A stretch of 64,000 bases of DNA, taken from positions 1-64,000 of the forward strand of contig CABJBM010000016.1 in NCBI GenBank assembly GCA_902363835.1. Reading direction: 5' to 3'. Source of the DNA: Lachnospiraceae bacterium. Lineage in GTDB: Bacteria; Bacillota; Clostridia; Lachnospirales; Lachnospiraceae. The translations under genes and the position numbers were made by a program. This document shows positions 61,981-64,000 of the stretch, in pieces. Every line of letters starts with the position of its first letter. Position 1 is the stretch's first letter. A model generated the notes under the pieces. The model saw only the letters and a program-made list of their open reading frames with translations, was not told the origin of the DNA and did not search any database.

Positions 61981-62880
61981 TTATATTGCAGATGCATTTT
62001 CTTCCGCTTTTTTAAACAGCCTGCTGACAATAAAGGTAAACAGCAGACATTCCACTACAATGAAAAATGCCTGTGCGCTTCCATATCCGTATAAGCCTCT
62101 GCGGAATAAATTGTTGTACATCAGGGTTGCAGGCACTTCGCTGGCATGGTTTGGGCCGCCTCCTGTCATAACGTAGATGAGATCAAAAGCCCTTAAGGAA
62201 CCGGTAATGGAGAATATGACACAGGTTTTAATAACCGGAGCCAGCAGGGGCAGGGTGATTTTCGTATTTACCTGCCATTTGCTGGCGCCGTCGATTTGAG
62301 CTGCCTCATAATAGTCCTGGGAAATGGATTTAATGCCCGCATAAAAAATCAGCATGTGATACCCGATATACTGCCATACTGCAGGAATCAAAGTGGAAAG
62401 AAATGCGGTTTTGGGATTGGAAAGCCAGGAATAGCTGAAGTCAGAAGCTCCCAGAGCCCGGATTAAATGGTTTAAAAGTCCGTATTCGCTGTTGAACATT
62501 TTCATCCACAGCTGACCGATTACCATGCTGGATATGACCACCGGCAAAAAGTAAACAGTGCGAAAAAACTTTTCCCCCTTTACCCCTCTTGCCAGAACCA
62601 TGGCCAGAAAAAGGGAGACGGGAAGCTGGAGGAGTAAGGAGGCGCCTACTAAAAGGAAGGAATTTGAAACAGCCTTCACAAAGTAGCGGTCCTCTGCAAA
62701 CAGCCTGATATAATTCCCAAGCCCGATGAACTCCATTTTCCCCATACCATCGTACTGGAAAAGGCTGTAGGCTCCGGAAATAAAAAGGGGTATTATGGTG
62801 AAGCTGACAAACAGGAGGAGCGCAGGCAGCACAAAGCAGGCCACAGAGCTCTTTTTTCCCAACATTTTATTCATAATCAA
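61981..62880 (-). CDS. Carbohydrate ABC transporter permease, MalF type (second system)
   Basis: A 299-residue membrane protein. First helix VACFVLPALLLFVSFTIIPL, EAA loop YYEAAQIDGASKWQVNTKI then TLPLLAPV, a normal sequence unlike the odd loop of the first system's permease. An attenuator-like terminator separates it from the binding protein upstream. Confidence 0.92.
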   Translation of the reverse strand: MIMNKMLGKKSSVACFVLPALLLFVSFTIIPLFISGAYSLFQYDGMGKMEFIGLGNYIRLFAEDRYFVKAVSNSFLLVGASLLLQLPVSLFLAMVLARGVKGEKFFRTVYFLPVVISSMVIGQLWMKMFNSEYGLLNHLIRALGASDFSYSWLSNPKTAFLSTLIPAVWQYIGYHMLIFYAGIKSISQDYYEAAQIDGASKWQVNTKITLPLLAPVIKTCVIFSITGSLRAFDLIYVMTGGGPNHASEVPATLMYNNLFRRGLYGYGSAQAFFIVVECLLFTFIVSRLFKKAEENASAI

Positions 62881-62892
62881 TCTCCTTTGGGC

Positions 62893-62929
62893 AAAAAACG
62901 GGTATCGCCTGTTTTTGTAAGCGATACCC
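62893..62929 (-). terminator. Attenuator-like terminator between binding protein and permease (second system)
   Basis: Perfect 9-bp stem GGGTATCGC / GCGATACCC (62900-62908, 62921-62929), 12-base loop, then TTTTTT on the minus strand, 14 bases after the binding-protein stop. Same placement as the hairpin at 20911-20963. Confidence 0.8.
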
Positions 62930-62942
62930 CCTTTGCTCTTAC

Positions 62943-64000
62943 TTACTTATTAATAGCTGCTTCATGTTCCTTTATAAACTCACCCGTATCGGCGCCTGGA
63001 GCGAATAAGGTCTGCACCTGTTCATTGTGAATGGTGGCAGGCTCCGCATCAAGAGAGGTATCCCATGCAAGGACTGAGGTCTTTCCCTGGGAAAGGAGAT
63101 CTTTGATCTGTACGAAAAGAGGATTAAGGCCTTTTTCATCCACTTCTGTTTTCCAGCCGCTGAAGCCTGTACCTGACTGGTAAGCTGCTTCCCCCATCTT
63201 TTCGTTGATATAAATTGTGAATTTAGCCGCCTCATCCGGGTTCTTTGTGTTCTTATTCACCCAGAAGGATTCTACGAATCCGCCGCAATAATCGGTTTCA
63301 TTTCCTTTGCCGGAAATCATTGGGATCTTCATTGCCACCACATCCTCCGGATTAATGGTAACAGCTTTATCCGTATAAATACCGTTTGCAAACCAGCTTC
63401 CCATAAGCCGCATGGCTGCCCTTCCTGTTCCAAAGGCTGCATTGGCATCATCATTTCCCTGCTCCAGGGGATTTGCCCCGAATGCACCTAAGTTGTATAA
63501 TTCCCGCACCTTATCAGCAGCTTCTCCATAGCCCTCTCCTTCAAAAGGAGCCTGGCCGGAGAGCATTTTGTTGATTCCTTCCGCCCCCACGGTTCTGAGC
63601 GCCAGCGCCTGATAAATGAATGCCGCATTCCAGCCATCCTTTGCACCGGAAGCCAGAGGAGTTACTCCGTCAAGGGCCTTTAACTTTTCAACTGCAGATA
63701 CCAGTTTGTCGTATGTATCGGGAAGCTCTGCTCCTGCCTGATCGAATAAGGCCTTATTGCAGTATAAGGTCATGTACCAGGAAAAAGAGGGAAGAGAATA
63801 AGTTTTTCCATTGTATTCAAAGGCTGCCGTAGATCCCTCCAGCAATTTGCCTTTGATCTCATCTGTGATATAGGCGTCCAGGGGAAGGAGTTTATCCGCA
63901 TTGATCATCTTTCTTGCGGTTCCTGCCCCCCAGTAATAGAATACATCAATTCCCTTTGCATCTCCTGCAAACTCTGCGGAAATCTTGGTTTTGTAGGCCT
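62943..64000 (-). CDS. Sugar ABC transporter substrate-binding protein (5' end outside window)
   Basis: A family 1 solute-binding protein, open from the window edge for 352 codons to the stop at 62943. The visible part begins AYKTKISAEFAGDAKGIDVF and has the MalE-like YNGKTYSLPSFSWYMTLYCN and GTGRAAMRLMGSWFANGIYT. The N-terminal lipobox is outside. An ATG at 63908 is internal, since the upstream frame continues with family sequence. It feeds the permeases at 61143-62880. Confidence 0.9.
   Translation of the reverse strand, partial: AYKTKISAEFAGDAKGIDVFYYWGAGTARKMINADKLLPLDAYITDEIKGKLLEGSTAAFEYNGKTYSLPSFSWYMTLYCNKALFDQAGAELPDTYDKLVSAVEKLKALDGVTPLASGAKDGWNAAFIYQALALRTVGAEGINKMLSGQAPFEGEGYGEAADKVRELYNLGAFGANPLEQGNDDANAAFGTGRAAMRLMGSWFANGIYTDKAVTINPEDVVAMKIPMISGKGNETDYCGGFVESFWVNKNTKNPDEAAKFTIYINEKMGEAAYQSGTGFSGWKTEVDEKGLNPLFVQIKDLLSQGKTSVLAWDTSLDAEPATIHNEQVQTLFAPGADTGEFIKEHEAAINK

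Overview
The window looks like chromosomal DNA of a spore-forming, low-to-medium GC clostridial Firmicute, most likely a Lachnospiraceae member of the Lacrimispora / Clostridium sphenoides type. The evidence is the block rpsT | gpr - spoIIP - lepA - hemW, the GerMN lipoprotein - comEC - holA group, strong AGGAGG ribosome sites, and several carbohydrate ABC operons with glycoside phosphorylases. Species is inferred, not proven. No rRNA, tRNA or CRISPR array was seen.

Layout. 1-6230: two secreted surface proteins (a beta-helix/repeat protein cut by the window edge, and a cell-wall-binding-repeat protein) lie downstream of a tyrosine recombinase. Between recombinase and surface genes is a 196-bp segment bounded by a perfect 25-bp inverted repeat; it carries two terminators and a candidate promoter that points away from the surface genes. 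This reads as a phase-variation switch in the OFF position. 6526-12744: housekeeping and sporulation genes (hemW, lepA, spoIIP, gpr, rpsT). 12767-23520: an alpha-glucoside operon with LacI regulator, ABC importer, a GH65 phosphorylase fused to beta-phosphoglucomutase, a GH63-like glycosidase and a GH13 glucosidase. 23703-24536: a CPBP-family membrane protease.

24887-38784: a contractile phage-tail cluster (sheath, tube, chaperones, tape measure, LysM and baseplate proteins, fibre, holin, amidase endolysin) with an XRE repressor and an ImmA-like protease, but no capsid, terminase, portal or integrase. It fits an R-type tailocin of the diffocin/PBSX kind. Its fibre gene has a silent alternative C-terminus in opposite orientation immediately downstream. 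The two share a 21-bp near-identical inverted repeat in the same reading frame, so an inversion would swap the fibre tip. A small HTH gene at the regulatory end is broken by three one-base homopolymer deletions.

39306-50541: AI-2E-type transporter, holA, comEC, GerMN lipoprotein, a histidine kinase with no adjacent response regulator, degV, an ABC exporter and an unrecognised 415-residue protein. 50788-55827: glycolytic cluster gap - pgk - tpiA - gpmI. 55950-57620: Na/Pi cotransporter. 58016-64000: a second sugar ABC importer with a large GH94/GH161-like phosphorylase, its binding protein cut by the window end. Both importers lack their own ATPase gene, so they probably share a remote MsmK-type ATPase. 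Both have a terminator-like attenuator between the binding protein and the first permease.

The two most notable features are the paired DNA-inversion signatures: one at a surface-protein promoter, one at a tailocin fibre tip. The first has a recombinase beside it; the second does not.
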